Assembly (NCBI RefSeq): GCF_958979055.1
Contig: NC_084894.1
Span: forward strand, 26,669,616-26,733,615
Length of the DNA: 64,000 nucleotides
From: Alnus glutinosa
Lineage: Eukaryota > Streptophyta > Magnoliopsida > Fagales > Betulaceae
Direction: 5' to 3'
Each line of letters begins with the position of its first letter. The stretch's first letter is position 1. This document shows, piece by piece, positions 53,067 to 63,727 of the stretch. The notes below the pieces were generated by a model. The model was not told the origin of the DNA. It searched no databases and saw nothing but the letters and a program-made list of their open reading frames with translations. Made by a program: the position numbers and the translations under genes.

Positions 53067-56000
53067 CAGAGAGAGCGAGTGAGAGAGACAAAGACAGAGA
53101 CAGAGACAGAGAGAGAGAGAGAGCGAGCAAGAGACGTCGGGAAGGCCAGAGGGAAGGCCGACCACGCGGTGGTCGGGAAGCTGGCCGATGGTACAGAGAG
53201 AGTGAGAGAGAGCGATACAGTGAGAGAGAGAGAAAGAACAGTGAGAGCGCGCAGAGAAAGAGAGCGAGCGAGAGTATATAAAATTTTTTTTTTTTTCTTT
53301 TTGAAACTTAAATTAAGAATGGTCATCAGGTGGGCAGGGGATAATTCCCGCGCGTCTACCTACACCAATTCTGGCCACGTGGCCTAAAGCCACGTGGCCA
53401 ATTCTCTGGTACATATACATATATAATTTTTTTTTTAATTAAATAGAATTTCAACAATTGGGGACGTGTATTTAAATACACGTCACCAATTGCCCAATCC
53501 GGGACGTGTATTTAAATACACGTCCCCAATTGTTGAAATTCTATTTAATTAAAAAAAATTATATTTGAGAAAAAATAACAGTTTGACACGCGTATTTAAT
53601 ACGCGTATCCAATTGTTGAAATTCTATTTAATTAAAAAAAAATTATATTTGGAAAAAAATAACAGTTTGACACGTGTATTTAATACACGTGTCCAATTGG
53701 ACACGCGTATTAAATACACGCGTCCAATTGGACACGCGTATTAAATACGCGTGTCCAATTGTTGAAATTATATTTAATTAAAAAAAAAATTATATTTGGG
53801 AAAAAATAACAGTTTGACATGTGTATTTAATACACGTGCCCAATTGGACACTCGTATTAAATACACGCGTCCAATTGGACACGCGTATTAAATACGCGTG
53901 TCCAATTGTTGAAATTCTATTTAATAAAAAAAAATTATATTTGAAAAAAAATAACAGTTTGACACGTGTATTTAATACGCGTGTCCAATTATACACGTGT
54001 CCAATTGGACACGCGTATTAAATACACGTGTCAAATTGGACGCGTGTATTTAATAAGCGTGTCCAATTGGACACGCGTATTAAATACACGTGTCAAATTG
54101 GACGCGTGTATATAATACGCGTGTCCAATTGGACACGTGTATTAATTGGACATTGTGGCGGCTGTACAATTAGACACGTGTCTCATAAGACACGTGTCAA
54201 ATTGGACGCGTGTCTACAGTAACCGGTACTGTAGACACGCGTCCAATTGTCAGTATTTTTGTAGTGCCAAATCGAGGTGGCACTGGCCACCTATAATTAA
54301 CTGAGTAAAGAATATAAAGATCATTAATTTGTGATCATATGGTAAAATTTTCTATTAATTTGTAAATCTTGAAAAGCCAAGGATAAATTCAATTTTTAGG
54401 AACGATTGCTCAAGCTTGATGATTTCTATGCTAATCATTTTCCCCACTTTACCGTGACATGTAGGGAGAGGGGAAGTACCTTTGGATTATGCAAGGCATG
54501 TTCAGAGCCAATGGCGGTTGCGGTTATGTGAAAAAACCTGACTTTTTGTTGCAGGTAGATTCAAATAATGAGGTCTTTGATCCTCGGGTCTTTGATCATC
54601 ATGTCAGTCTAGAGCCGCCACCGGCGGTTAAGACAATATTGAAGGTGTGAGGCTTCATTTAGGTTGTTTTTGTTACAATATTAATTTGAATGATTAAATT
54701 CACTATTTTTTTTTATTAATTTAATTAAACTTTTGAAATAATTTGTGATTTAACATACTATCAAAATATTTATTTCTATTTCAATTAAATATTGGAAGTG
54801 TTTCGTTCTTTCATTTGCTTTAGTAGCTTTTTGCTCATCTGAGTTATCTTTATGTTAAAAAAAATAGGTAAAAGTCTACATGGGAGAAGGGTGGCATTCA
54901 GATTTCAGCCGCACACACTTCGATCTATATTCACCACCGGACTTTTTTGTCAGAGTAAGTTGATCAAATTAAAATTCTTTTTGTCTAAGATAAATCAATT
55001 TGCTCTTCATGAGAATGCTCCATCCACATCATTTAATACCAAAATAATTCAGAGGTTCTCGTGATAAGGCAAAATAATAATTTAATCTATGTAATTCAAT
55101 TCCGTCAAAACACTTTAACAAATTTCATTAATGTGTCACATCATCACCAATAGAATTATAACACGTGTCACTCTTTTAAAAAAATTATAAATATATAAAA
55201 CTTAATATTTAAAAATTAATTTTTTTAAAAAAGAAAGAAATAAAAACGAAAGGGGGTGACTTTAAGTTTGATGTATTTATATTTTAATATATTAATATAT
55301 TTTTTTATTAAAAGTGACAAGTGTCATCATTCTATTGATACTAACATGGCACACTAACGGAACCGTCAAGTGTTTTGACTAAGTTTGATTGCAAAGACTA
55401 AATAATTATTTTAGCCTACCCTAAGGACATCTGAATTATTTTCTATAGCATATGGAACGATTTATAATTTAGGCCAACCACAGGGATTGATTTTATATTT
55501 ATCCCTAAAAAGTATCTTACATTAACTAGTGTGCATGCATCCCTATCTAACTGTCTTGATGCTCTAGGAAGTTATTGTGTGCCGAGTTCAGGTTGTATTA
55601 AGGTATGGATATAAGATTATATAAATCAACCTTAATCCAATTCATTTAATTAAACGATTCATACCCCTTAATCTTAACTCGCTAATTTTGTGTTGATTCG
55701 TGTCGAATTCCCAAATCTGATCAAAAATTGCCGGTCCTACTTGAAACTTGAACATGAAATACATGTATGTGGTAACTAAGTAAACAGTTCATACTTCAGA
55801 TTGGAATTGCTGGAGTCCCAGTTGATCAACATCATATGAAGCACACACAAGTAATTGAGGATGACTGGCAACCAGCATGGAATAAGAAGTTTGAATTCCC
55901 ACTGAGGGCTCCCGAGTTGGCTATTCTCCGAATTGAAGTTGCCGAGTATGACACATTAGGGAAGAATGACTTCGGAGGTCAAACATGTCTACCTGTATCA

Positions 56001-56099
56001 GAGTTGAGAAGTGGCATCCGAGCAGTTCCCTTATATGATAAAAAGGGAAACAGATTCAAATCTGTAAAGCTTCTTATGCGATTTGAATTAATTGTTTAA
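48834..56099 (+). CDS. PLC-3: PI-PLC with altered catalytic Glu (PLC2-type)
   Basis: Nine exons: 48834-49142, 49704-49900, 50808-50943, 51025-51252, 51405-51598, 51765-51882, 54465-54644, 54868-54954, 55800-56099; 582 codons in frame with GT-AG borders. EF-hand-like, X, Y and C2 regions are present. Catalytic His121-Asn122, Glu151, Asp153 and His167 are kept, but the conserved Glu of the ITFEDHL motif is Lys201 (AAA; GAA in PLC-2 and PLC-4). In animal PLC-delta the equivalent Glu390 binds the catalytic Ca2+, so activity is expected to be low or lost. Exon 7 has nine extra codons made partly by a 15-bp duplication (GTCTTTGATC repeated). Intron 1 contains an (AT)n run and intron 6 a 2.35-kb foldback element. 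Because the frame is intact, a lipid-binding or regulatory role by a catalytically dead protein is possible; early decay is the alternative. Confidence 0.88.
49166..49208. repeat. (AT)n microsatellite in PLC-3 intron 1
   Basis: About 21 uninterrupted AT/TA repeats starting 24 bp after the exon 1 donor site. PLC-2 has its LARD insertion in the matching ATATAT sequence. Confidence 0.85.
52040..52255. repeat. G-box palindromes, left arm
   Basis: Several inverted pairs with ACGTG cores: TTTGACACGTGTA / TACACGTGTCAAA-like pairs at 52070-52115 and 52168-52196, and AGCCACGTGTATGTATACAC at 52230-52253. Two ACGCGTG-type motifs lie between. Confidence 0.75.
52550..53275. repeat. Compound GA minisatellite
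   Basis: Long (GA)n tracts alternate about every 170-200 bp with a unit of up to 75 bp (GACGTCGGGAAGGCC...GGCCGACCACGCGGTGGTC...GACGGAGA) present four to five times. The unit contains the dyad GACCACGCGGTGGTC. Serine-leucine-rich open frames on the minus strand are artefacts of (CT)n. Confidence 0.9.
53440..54245. repeat. ACACGTGT/ACACGCGT palindrome array, right arm
   Basis: Near-perfect palindromes of about 25-27 bp (GACACGYGTATTTAATACRC and mirrored end) are joined by CAATTG or by AT-rich spacers that recur with a period of about 110-140 bp. ACGTG and ACGCG cores together number several dozen. Confidence 0.85.
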
Positions 56100-56712
56100 A
56101 TAACTAAGACGTATGTATTGGAATTCATTATTATGTATATGGTTACTTGTGTCATAGCAAAAATCATGAGCAAAGCTTCAAGAATGCAAGTGTTTGGAAG
56201 GATAAATCTCATGACAGTAGAAATTCAGGAGGAAAACAAAGAGAATGAATCAAATTTGTCCTCCAACCCCCTAATATATAGCCATCGTTAATTAATTAGG
56301 GTTGGAACCATAAATTTTTATCTAAAGGGAATAAAGCATAAATGAGACATATGCTAAGATAAGGGAGCCATAATATGAACAAAAAATATATTAAGATTGA
56401 AAATTAAATTAATAATTAAAAAGAAAAGTTAGTATTCAATCGGTATTAACAAAAAAAAATAAGCAAAAGAAAATAAACAAAATAATTATTTCTTAATATA
56501 TTTAAATTTTCAAATCAAATACCTATCAAAACGGAACAAGACGTTTTGTCGTAGCGATACCGCTTCACCTTCTATGTTTATGTCTTTGCTGCATTAAAAA
56601 CTCTTTTAGATTGCCAGTGGAGGTTATTGGTCGTGCCTAGTTTTTTTTAATGATAAATTTGGGCGGTTAAGGTTTAAGTATAAAATGATTTGTGTTATAA
56701 TAGGGTTAAGGG
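56100..56712. other. Intergenic DNA after PLC-3
   Basis: AT-rich sequence that includes the PLC-3 3' untranslated region. No gene is recognised. Confidence 0.4.
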
Positions 56713-57405
56713 TAGGGCTGTAAATGACAGAGTCACTCGTGAACAGACTCGTGCTCGGTTCATTTATTAAACAGAGTTTGAAAAAAAAAATTTAGGCTCA
56801 TTTATTAAACGCGTATAAGTTCAACTTGACTCGTATAGGCTTGTATAATTTCATTTTTATTATTTTATAAAATTATTTTTAACTTTGTAATGAGAACATG
56901 TTAAGTATTTAAAAAGATAAAAATGAATTTTCTTTTTAACGTAATACATATAACTTGAATTATTGTAATTGTAAGTCTGAATAAAAATATGTGTATTTGT
57001 GTGTATATGGGTGGGTTTGTATGTGTGTGTGTGTGTGTAATAAATGTATATACATACTATAAGATAAACATATAAACTCAAAATTAGATTATTTAAGATT
57101 TGAGTTAATTTTTTTAATTAATCAAATAATAAATCTTAACCATAATTAAATAACTAATAATTAGTATGAATTTAAAACAAAAAAAAAAAAAAAAAACAAT
57201 CACAACATTTACTTTTTATATGGAATGAATAAGTTAATTGAGTAGCTCATAAACAAGCTTGAATTTATTTGAAAAATAAATGAACAGAGCTTGAATAGAT
57301 AATCTAGCTCGATGATAAAATTGAGCTTAGTTCATGTTCAAAAAAAATTAAAGGAATCAAATTTTAACATTTAATATTCGGTTTGGCTCAATTACATCCC
57401 TAGCC
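56713..57405. mobile_element. hAT-like MITE
   Basis: The ends TAGGGCTGTAAATGA and (other strand) TAGGGATGTAATTGA are near-identical inverted repeats. The interior is AT-rich with a (TG)n run near 57015-57040 and no coding capacity. No target-site duplication was confirmed. Confidence 0.5.
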
Positions 57406-57436
57406 ATAAGCTGTAATTGGCAATTGCATTTCCCAT

Positions 57437-57990
57437 GTAAATAAAGATGATGATTCATCAATATCATCTGTTGTCCCTATTTTTTTAACCCTTGGGGCTT
57501 TTTGCTATTATTTATTAATGAGGAATGACTCTTTTGTTAAAAAATAAATAAATAATAATGCCTATAATTTGATTACGCCAGCCACTTTCATACACAGGTC
57601 CTCGATCTCTTTCACCTTTTTCTTGATGTTTTGGTTGAGTCACTCTGTGGGGGTGTCTCTGTCTCATGTTTGTCTGTTAGTGTCTGCCTTTCCTGATATC
57701 TTTCTCTTCTTTATTTTTCTTTTTCACGATTGAAATTTTGGTAATCTCTATGCATGGCTATCTGATATTCAAACCTTGACAGAAGGGGCTTGATGTCGCA
57801 AAAAGTTGTGGACACCGAATCTATCACGTGATTAAAAAAAATATATATATCTACCACGTGGCTCTTCTACCAATGAAATTGAACAAAAAGTGAACTTCTT
57901 ATAGTGGCAAAAGAGTAATATTAAAATAAAAAAAAAAATTCAAAGATTAATTAACGTCAATATTATATAATAATTATGTAGGGTAGTACG
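57437..57990. other. Duplicated distal promoter region of PLC-4
   Basis: Matches the sequence upstream of PLC-2 from about 28420 with small differences (GATGATTCRTCAATATCATC is shared). It marks the left part of the segmental duplication. Confidence 0.7.
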
Positions 57991-57998
57991 CATTTATG

Positions 57999-58580
57999 TT
58001 AGGGGTGGGCAAATTATCCGCCTACCGCCTACCGACCGCCTACCAAACCGAACTGAACCGCTATCGACCGCCTACCGACTAATTTCGGTTCGGTAGTCGG
58101 TATAAAATTTTATTCCGAAAGCCGGATCGGCAGCCAAACCGAACCAAACCACCTTTTAAGCGGCAGCCGAATTAAACCGAACCGCCTTTTAAGTGGTAAC
58201 CAAACCGAATTCTATTTCGACCGATTAACTGAACCGACATAAAACGAAACGACGTCGTTTTAGTAAGAACAAAACGTATGATCATTTTTTTTTTCCTTTA
58301 AAAAAATCAAAACGACGTCGTTTCATTACCCATTTTAACCAAATGTTAACCGATTTAACCGACTTAACCGACCGCCTATTAACCGCCTTACCGACTTAAC
58401 CTACCGCCTATTAACCGCTTTACCGACTAAACCGACCGCCTATTAACCGCTTAACCGACCGCCTATTAACCGCTTAACCGACTTAACCGAAATAAATTCA
58501 CCGACTACATTCCGACAAAAGTCGGTTAACCGACTGAATTAACCGACTTAACCGCCTACCGAATCGACGCCCACCCCTAA
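57999..58580. mobile_element. hAT-type MITE with CCGACTTAACCG repeats in the PLC-4 promoter
   Basis: Perfect inverted ends TTAGGGGTGGGC and GCCCACCCCTAA, a TIR type known from hAT elements. Flanks CATTTATG and AATTTATG fit an 8-bp duplication with one change (or TTTATG if the ends extend two bases). The interior is a degenerate array of ACCGCCTACCGAC and TTAACCGACTTAACCG units. It interrupts sequence that is continuous upstream of PLC-2 (GTATTTATGTCGAC) and ends about 125 bp before the PLC-4 ATG. Confidence 0.88.
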
Positions 58581-58595
58581 TTTATGTCGACTGGT

Positions 58596-58616
58596 CACCT
58601 TTCTTATACATCATGC
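58596..58616 (+). promoter_or_regulatory. Conserved proximal promoter block, PLC-4
   Basis: Same CACCTTTCTTATACATCATG block as PLC-2, here separated from its old distal promoter by the 580-bp hAT element. Confidence 0.45.
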
Positions 58617-58704
58617 ACGACTTTGCTAGGACGCTTCCATCACTCTCTCTCCCCTATCCCAATATCAAAAGCTTCAGTCCTCCTGTACGTGCGTATAAAC
58701 AATA

Positions 58705-61700
58705 ATGTCTAAGCAGCACTACAAGGTTTGCTTCTGTTTCAGGAGAATATTCAAGCTCAGGGTGGTTGAACCTCCGGAAGATGTAAAGAAAGTATTTGAA
58801 CAATACTCGGAGAATGGCATCATGACCATTGATAAACTGCAAGAGTTCCTGATTCAGGTTCAAGGAGATCTTAACGCTAGCAAGGACCATGCTCAGGCCA
58901 TCTTCAACAGCGTCAAGCATCTCAACATCTTCCAGCGGAAGGGCCTCCATCTCGAAGCTTTCTTCCAATATCTTCTTGGCGATCTTAATTTCCCTCTCCA
59001 TCCTCATGGGGTAATTAATCTTATCTACTTAAATATCTATCTTCCTCTGTATAAGTGAAAAATTACGAGTTATTTCAAAAAAGTTAATTTTTAATTTATT
59101 TTTTTATTATTTTTTTTTAAAAAAAAAAAATAAGTGAAATCCAATCGGTCGGTTCGTTTTGATGCAAAATTTTTTTCTTATTTTCTTGTGTTTGGTACGA
59201 AGGAAGATCGTGGTCTAATCAAAAACATTTTTCAGTTGACTAGAAAAACATACCTTCCTTTAATTTCCGTAAAATGATTTCTCTTTTTTAAACCAGTGTA
59301 TATTTTTTTGAGTTTGAGTTTCGATTCCCTTCTCGCACGCACTAGATCTCTCTTGCAGTTCATTTTCCACCTCCAATGGAGGTTGCTAGAAGTTGCTGTC
59401 AACTGGAAGTTACTGTTAGTCGCCAATTTTTAACAAAAAAAACATTTTACGGAGCTTAAATGGGAAGTGAATTTCGGAAGCAGTTTTTGAACACAAACAC
59501 AGTTACACAAACACAAACACAAACGTTGGTAGGACGTTAAATTACCAAAGTTTGGTGCATGATAAACAGATATATCTAAGAAGCTGTTTTAATTTGTATA
59601 TATCCAGGTGCACCAAGACATGAATGCTCCACTTGCTCATTACTTCCTATTCACATGCCATAACTCCTACTTAACTGGTAATCAAGTCAGCAGTGACAGC
59701 AGTGTGGAACCCATTATAGACGCACTACGAAGAGGTGTAAGAGTTATCGAATTGGATTTGTGGCCAAACTCCAGGAAAGATGATGTGGAAGTTCTTCATG
59801 GAGGGTATATATGAAGTTTAATTATTTTCATTTGTGCCCAGCCAAGCCTAACTTTAACCGGGGGAAGGGGTAGCTTAATTAATATTACTTAATTGAGAAA
59901 AGTCATCTCCTCAAACTAGCTACGTACCACCTAATTAATAATGTCCTCCTGAAATATTATGAGTAATGTTAAGAACTATTTTTTTATCTTCTAAAGATGA
60001 TGTAACTTTTAAAATCACTAGTCAATTTAGAATGGATCACTATTAAATTTTGATCCAATGATAATTTTAAATGTTACATTAACTTTAGAAGGATAAAAAA
60101 ATGATCATTGATTAGCATTACCCAACTTTTAATTGGGACAATATTCTCTCCAAACTATCAAAAAATTCTCAATGTCTCTCCAATGCCAGCAAAAAGACAA
60201 AAAGTATCATAGCATTTTTTAAATAAAACAAAAATGCCTTTATAAATTTGAGAAAAACAAAAAACAATTTTTTTTAAACCAACCATTTTTTTAAAAAAAA
60301 AAATAATAAATTAATTTGGGCACTCCTAGTTTTTTGTTTTAAATAATTTTTAGAATTTTTATTTTTTTTTATTTAGTGTATTTTTTTTATTGGAGACATT
60401 AACAACTTTTGGTAAATTTGGAAAGGGGGTATTATCTCAATTAAAAGTTTGAGGGGACATTATCAATTAATTGAGTGATAGTTTAAAAAGGCGATATGTG
60501 GACTTTCTCCTACTTAATTTCTGCTTCAATATTATACGTGCATTCTTTTTTTTTATTATTATTATTATTATAGATGAATCATACGTGAATCCTTTTTGCA
60601 CTGCAAGACAGCCAAGTCAAACACAAAGGCATTAAGCAATCCTTTGTGCACATTTTCTAAGCTTGTGTTGAGGGTGATTACACTATAAAGTGTAATTGCC
60701 GTCTCAACCATGTAAAATCTCCCATGGGTAATAGGTTTTTATGGGAGGCAGGGACGGAATTAGAGGGGAGAAAATAAGGGCCATGGCACCTCTCCCCCTT
60801 TTATATACTTATAAATTCATATATAATTAAAATATTTATATATAGCTAAAAAAAATTAAAATTTACACATAGTTAAGTTTATATATTTTTTGACCTAAAA
60901 ATTAAGTTTGGCACTTATCAAAATTAGACTTGGCCCTTAATTTATTAACGTTTTGACCCCTCTTAATGAAAAATATCCTAATTCCATCCCTGATGGAAGG
61001 TGTCCCTTGGCAAGAGATAAAGACAACTCTTCTGAGGGGTTGCATCTCCTTATTGAGTTGCATCTATTTGGAAAAGGTGCCATTGATGCAGTGGCTTACA
61101 ATTTAAATTTAATTCAAACTTTTTAATAGTTCTTTCATGAGATCAACCATCAATGTGATTACAATCAATCTTCTAAAAGGTAATTATTTTAATATAGAAC
61201 CATATCATATATTATAAAGTAATGCTATAGGTAAGACCTTTGTCTCCCTTTTATCCCTCAAAGGTGATATGGCTTTCAAAATCATTGTTGTATCAAAATT
61301 CAATAGTGATCCATTCTAAATATTCAAAAGTTTAAACCGATAGGAAATGGTAAATTTACTTGTTTAATTAATATTGTAACACTCTTCCTTACGTAATAAG
61401 TGAAGCCCAATACATAAAATATTTAATTGAAATTAAGATAAATTTGACCTTTACTATTACATGTTAAAACAATATATTACTGAATCACCTAGAAAACTGC
61501 ACAGAAGGGGCTTATATGTAGGAGTTAATATCTTAGTAAGAAGAAAAATAAATAATTAAATAAATAAACAAAAGGTATGTTCTACTTCAATTGATGGATT
61601 TTCTTTAGAGCTGTAGGACTCTGACTAGACCGGTGGAGCTCATCAAATGTTTGAAAGCTATTAAGGAAAATGCATTTTCTGCTTCTGAATACCCTGTTGT

Positions 61701-62479
61701 GATTACTTTTGAAGACCACCTAAATGCAATTCTTCAAGCCAAAGTAGCCAAGGTGAGCAAAATGTCTAGCTTTTCTATTGATTTTAACCATTAATTCTTA
61801 ATATTGTTTAAAGAAACTGACTTCTCGAGAAAATATGATTTTCTCATAGATGGTCACTAAAACATTTGGAGCCATGCTATATCGCCCTGAATCAGAATAC
61901 ATAAAGGAATTCCCTTCACCAGAATCATTGAAGAAAAAGATTTTGATTTCAACTAAACCACCAAAGGAATACCTTGGAGTTCAGAGTAGCATGGAAAAAG
62001 ATCCACAAAGGCAGAAAGATTCAGCAGAGGATGAAACACAGAACACAAATGTTAAAAAGGAACATGGAGCCACTCATGATAAGGTGCAACAAATGAAGTA
62101 GATTACATTGTGTTGCTAGCTATGATAAGAGCAAGAAGAGTTAACCATTTAATTACCTTCTATTAAATCATCACTTATATCCCAAAAGCTTAAGATGATA
62201 AGAATAAATGAATTTAATCATTTAATTTATATTCTAACATCGCCTACCCACTTGGCAGCAGGTTGAGCCGGATGATGAGGATGAAGACAAGGAAAATGCT
62301 ACCCTTGGATATAGGGATTTAATTGCCATTCATTTAGGAAAGTCGAAAGGTGCATTAAATATCTGGCTAACTAATCCGAATCAAGTTAGACGTCTTAGCG
62401 TGAGGGAACAAAAGCTTGAAAATGATGCAAGAACACATGGAACTGATATTCTGAGGTAACTAAATTGTTCTTGTTCAAG

Positions 62480-62515
<36 letters not shown>

Positions 62516-63189
62516 TCTCTCTCCTGTGAGTATGTATAGAATAAAGGAAACTTCACTTACCCGAAAGTGTCATGATACATTGTTGCAATGTTAACCTTGA
62601 ATTATCAAAAGTTGCAATGTCGATATATCATTTTTCAGCCCTTTTTAATTTTAATCCTACCGTTAAGGTTTATAGTTAAATCAAACCATAAATGGGTAAA
62701 ATGTCTTTAATTTACCCTTTAATTAAAAAAGTTAAAAAATAAAAAATAAAAAAAAGAGTAAAAAACATTAACTTTTTGTTTTAATTTAAAAAACTGGGGT
62801 ATTTTGTGCATTTTGGCATCCTTCAGACCTTCGTTAGGATTTAACAGAAATGGGCTGAAAAATTGGATACTCACATTGCAACTTTTGATACTTTGACGCT
62901 AACATTGCAACAACAATGACACTTCAATTAAGGGTGTAAGTTGAGTTTCCCCTATAAAATATAAATACTTTATAGTTTATACCATGTTAATGATATATAT
63001 GAATCATGATTCATTACCATAACTTAACCTTAGTAATAATAATGGTATCTGATATATGCTTTCTGCTCTAGGTTTACCCAAAAAAACTTGCTGAGGGTGT
63101 GCCCTAATGGTTTCCGCGTGGACTCATCAAATTTCAATCCTATGCTGGGATGTATGCATGGAGCTCAAATGGTTGCATTTAATATGCAG
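58705..63189 (+). CDS. PLC-4: PI-PLC, 3' part beyond or lost to a copia insertion
   Basis: Six exons seen: 58705-59010, 59608-59804, 61617-61752, 61850-62083, 62262-62455, 63072-63189; 395 codons in frame. Exons 7-9 (rest of Y domain, C2) are not in the window because a Ty1/copia element starts at about 63268 in intron 6; they may lie beyond it. Nearly identical to PLC-2, introns included. The X domain keeps His120-Asn121, Glu150, Asp152, His166 and Glu200, but three unusual Cys changes are present: Gly119 to Cys next to the catalytic His (FTCHNSYL), Tyr366 to Cys in RVYPNG, and Trp383 to Cys in LGWMHG. These point to relaxed selection; pseudogene status is possible but not proven. Confidence 0.8.
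59895..60510. mobile_element. Mutator-type MITE, PLC-4 intron 2
   Basis: Orthologous copy of the PLC-2 insertion at 38495-39073, with the same 9-bp duplication TACTTAATT (59886-59894 and 60511-60519). Confidence 0.85.
60749..60992. mobile_element. hAT-type MITE, PLC-4 intron 2
   Basis: Counterpart of 39308-39550 with CAGGGACGGAATTAG ends. The flanks ATGGGAGG and ATGGAAGG match at 7 of 8 bases, which supports an 8-bp duplication. Confidence 0.82.
62545..62955. mobile_element. Long-TIR MITE, PLC-4 intron 5
   Basis: Counterpart of 41077-41511 with the same inverted arms (AAAGTTGCAATGTCG, CACATTGCAACTTTTG). A short internal deletion relative to PLC-2 is visible near 62705. Confidence 0.72.
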
Positions 63190-63628
63190 GTGTGGCTTGG
63201 TAGGACGTGTGCTAGCTTGATGTACATAGAGTGTTGCATGTAGTTTCATGAAAGAAATGAGAAGTATTAAGACACTAGCAGACATTCAGCATGATATCAA
63301 GCCAATCCCGAAATCACAGGAAGATGACCCAGCTCATCCGATCAACCTCACAAGGCAAGATTCTGCAAATCAAAGCGTACACAGCATGGAACCGTGCATA
63401 CATGGAAATGAACACAAACATCAAGCCTGAACATCAGCAATCATCTCTACAAGGCAATTGAATCACACCACATAAGGCAGGACAATAACTTGTACATTTA
63501 TTACCCCACAATCTGTGGGTTCATTTCCTGTAACATAAACTCATCGCCCATGTATATATAGGTGTTTACACACTACTGTAATGATCAAGAAATACAATAC
63601 AATTCAAACACAATTTTGTGTATCTTTA

Positions 63629-63640
63629 TGGTATCAGAGC
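63629..63640 (+). other. Copia primer-binding site
   Basis: A perfect TGGTATCAGAGC, complementary to the initiator tRNA-Met 3' end, directly after the LTR. Confidence 0.88.
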
Positions 63641-63665
63641 CCTTCTAAGACTCAAGTCTCCTCTT

Positions 63666-63697
<32 letters not shown>

Positions 63698-63727
63698 TCT
63701 GTGCACTTGTCTAGTTTCTGACCTGAA

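Larger units (their letters stand above)
51938..54291. mobile_element. Foldback-type element in PLC-3 intron 6
   Basis: About 2.35 kb present in PLC-3 only. Ends are inverted: left TAAGTGGCCACGCCACC, right (other strand) TATAGGTGGCCAGTGCCACC. Inside are palindromes of the type GACACGTGTATTTAATACAC with its mirrored end, a GA-rich minisatellite block (52550-53275) and AT-rich spacers (TTGAAATTCTATTTAATTAA). No coding capacity. Structure suggests a foldback or MITE-derived composite of unknown superfamily; no clear target-site duplication. Confidence 0.6.

Noticed and set aside
52482..53326. Serine-leucine repeat proteins of over 200 residues on the minus strand
   Set aside because: Translation of (CT)n/(GA)n microsatellite; open in several frames, no biology.
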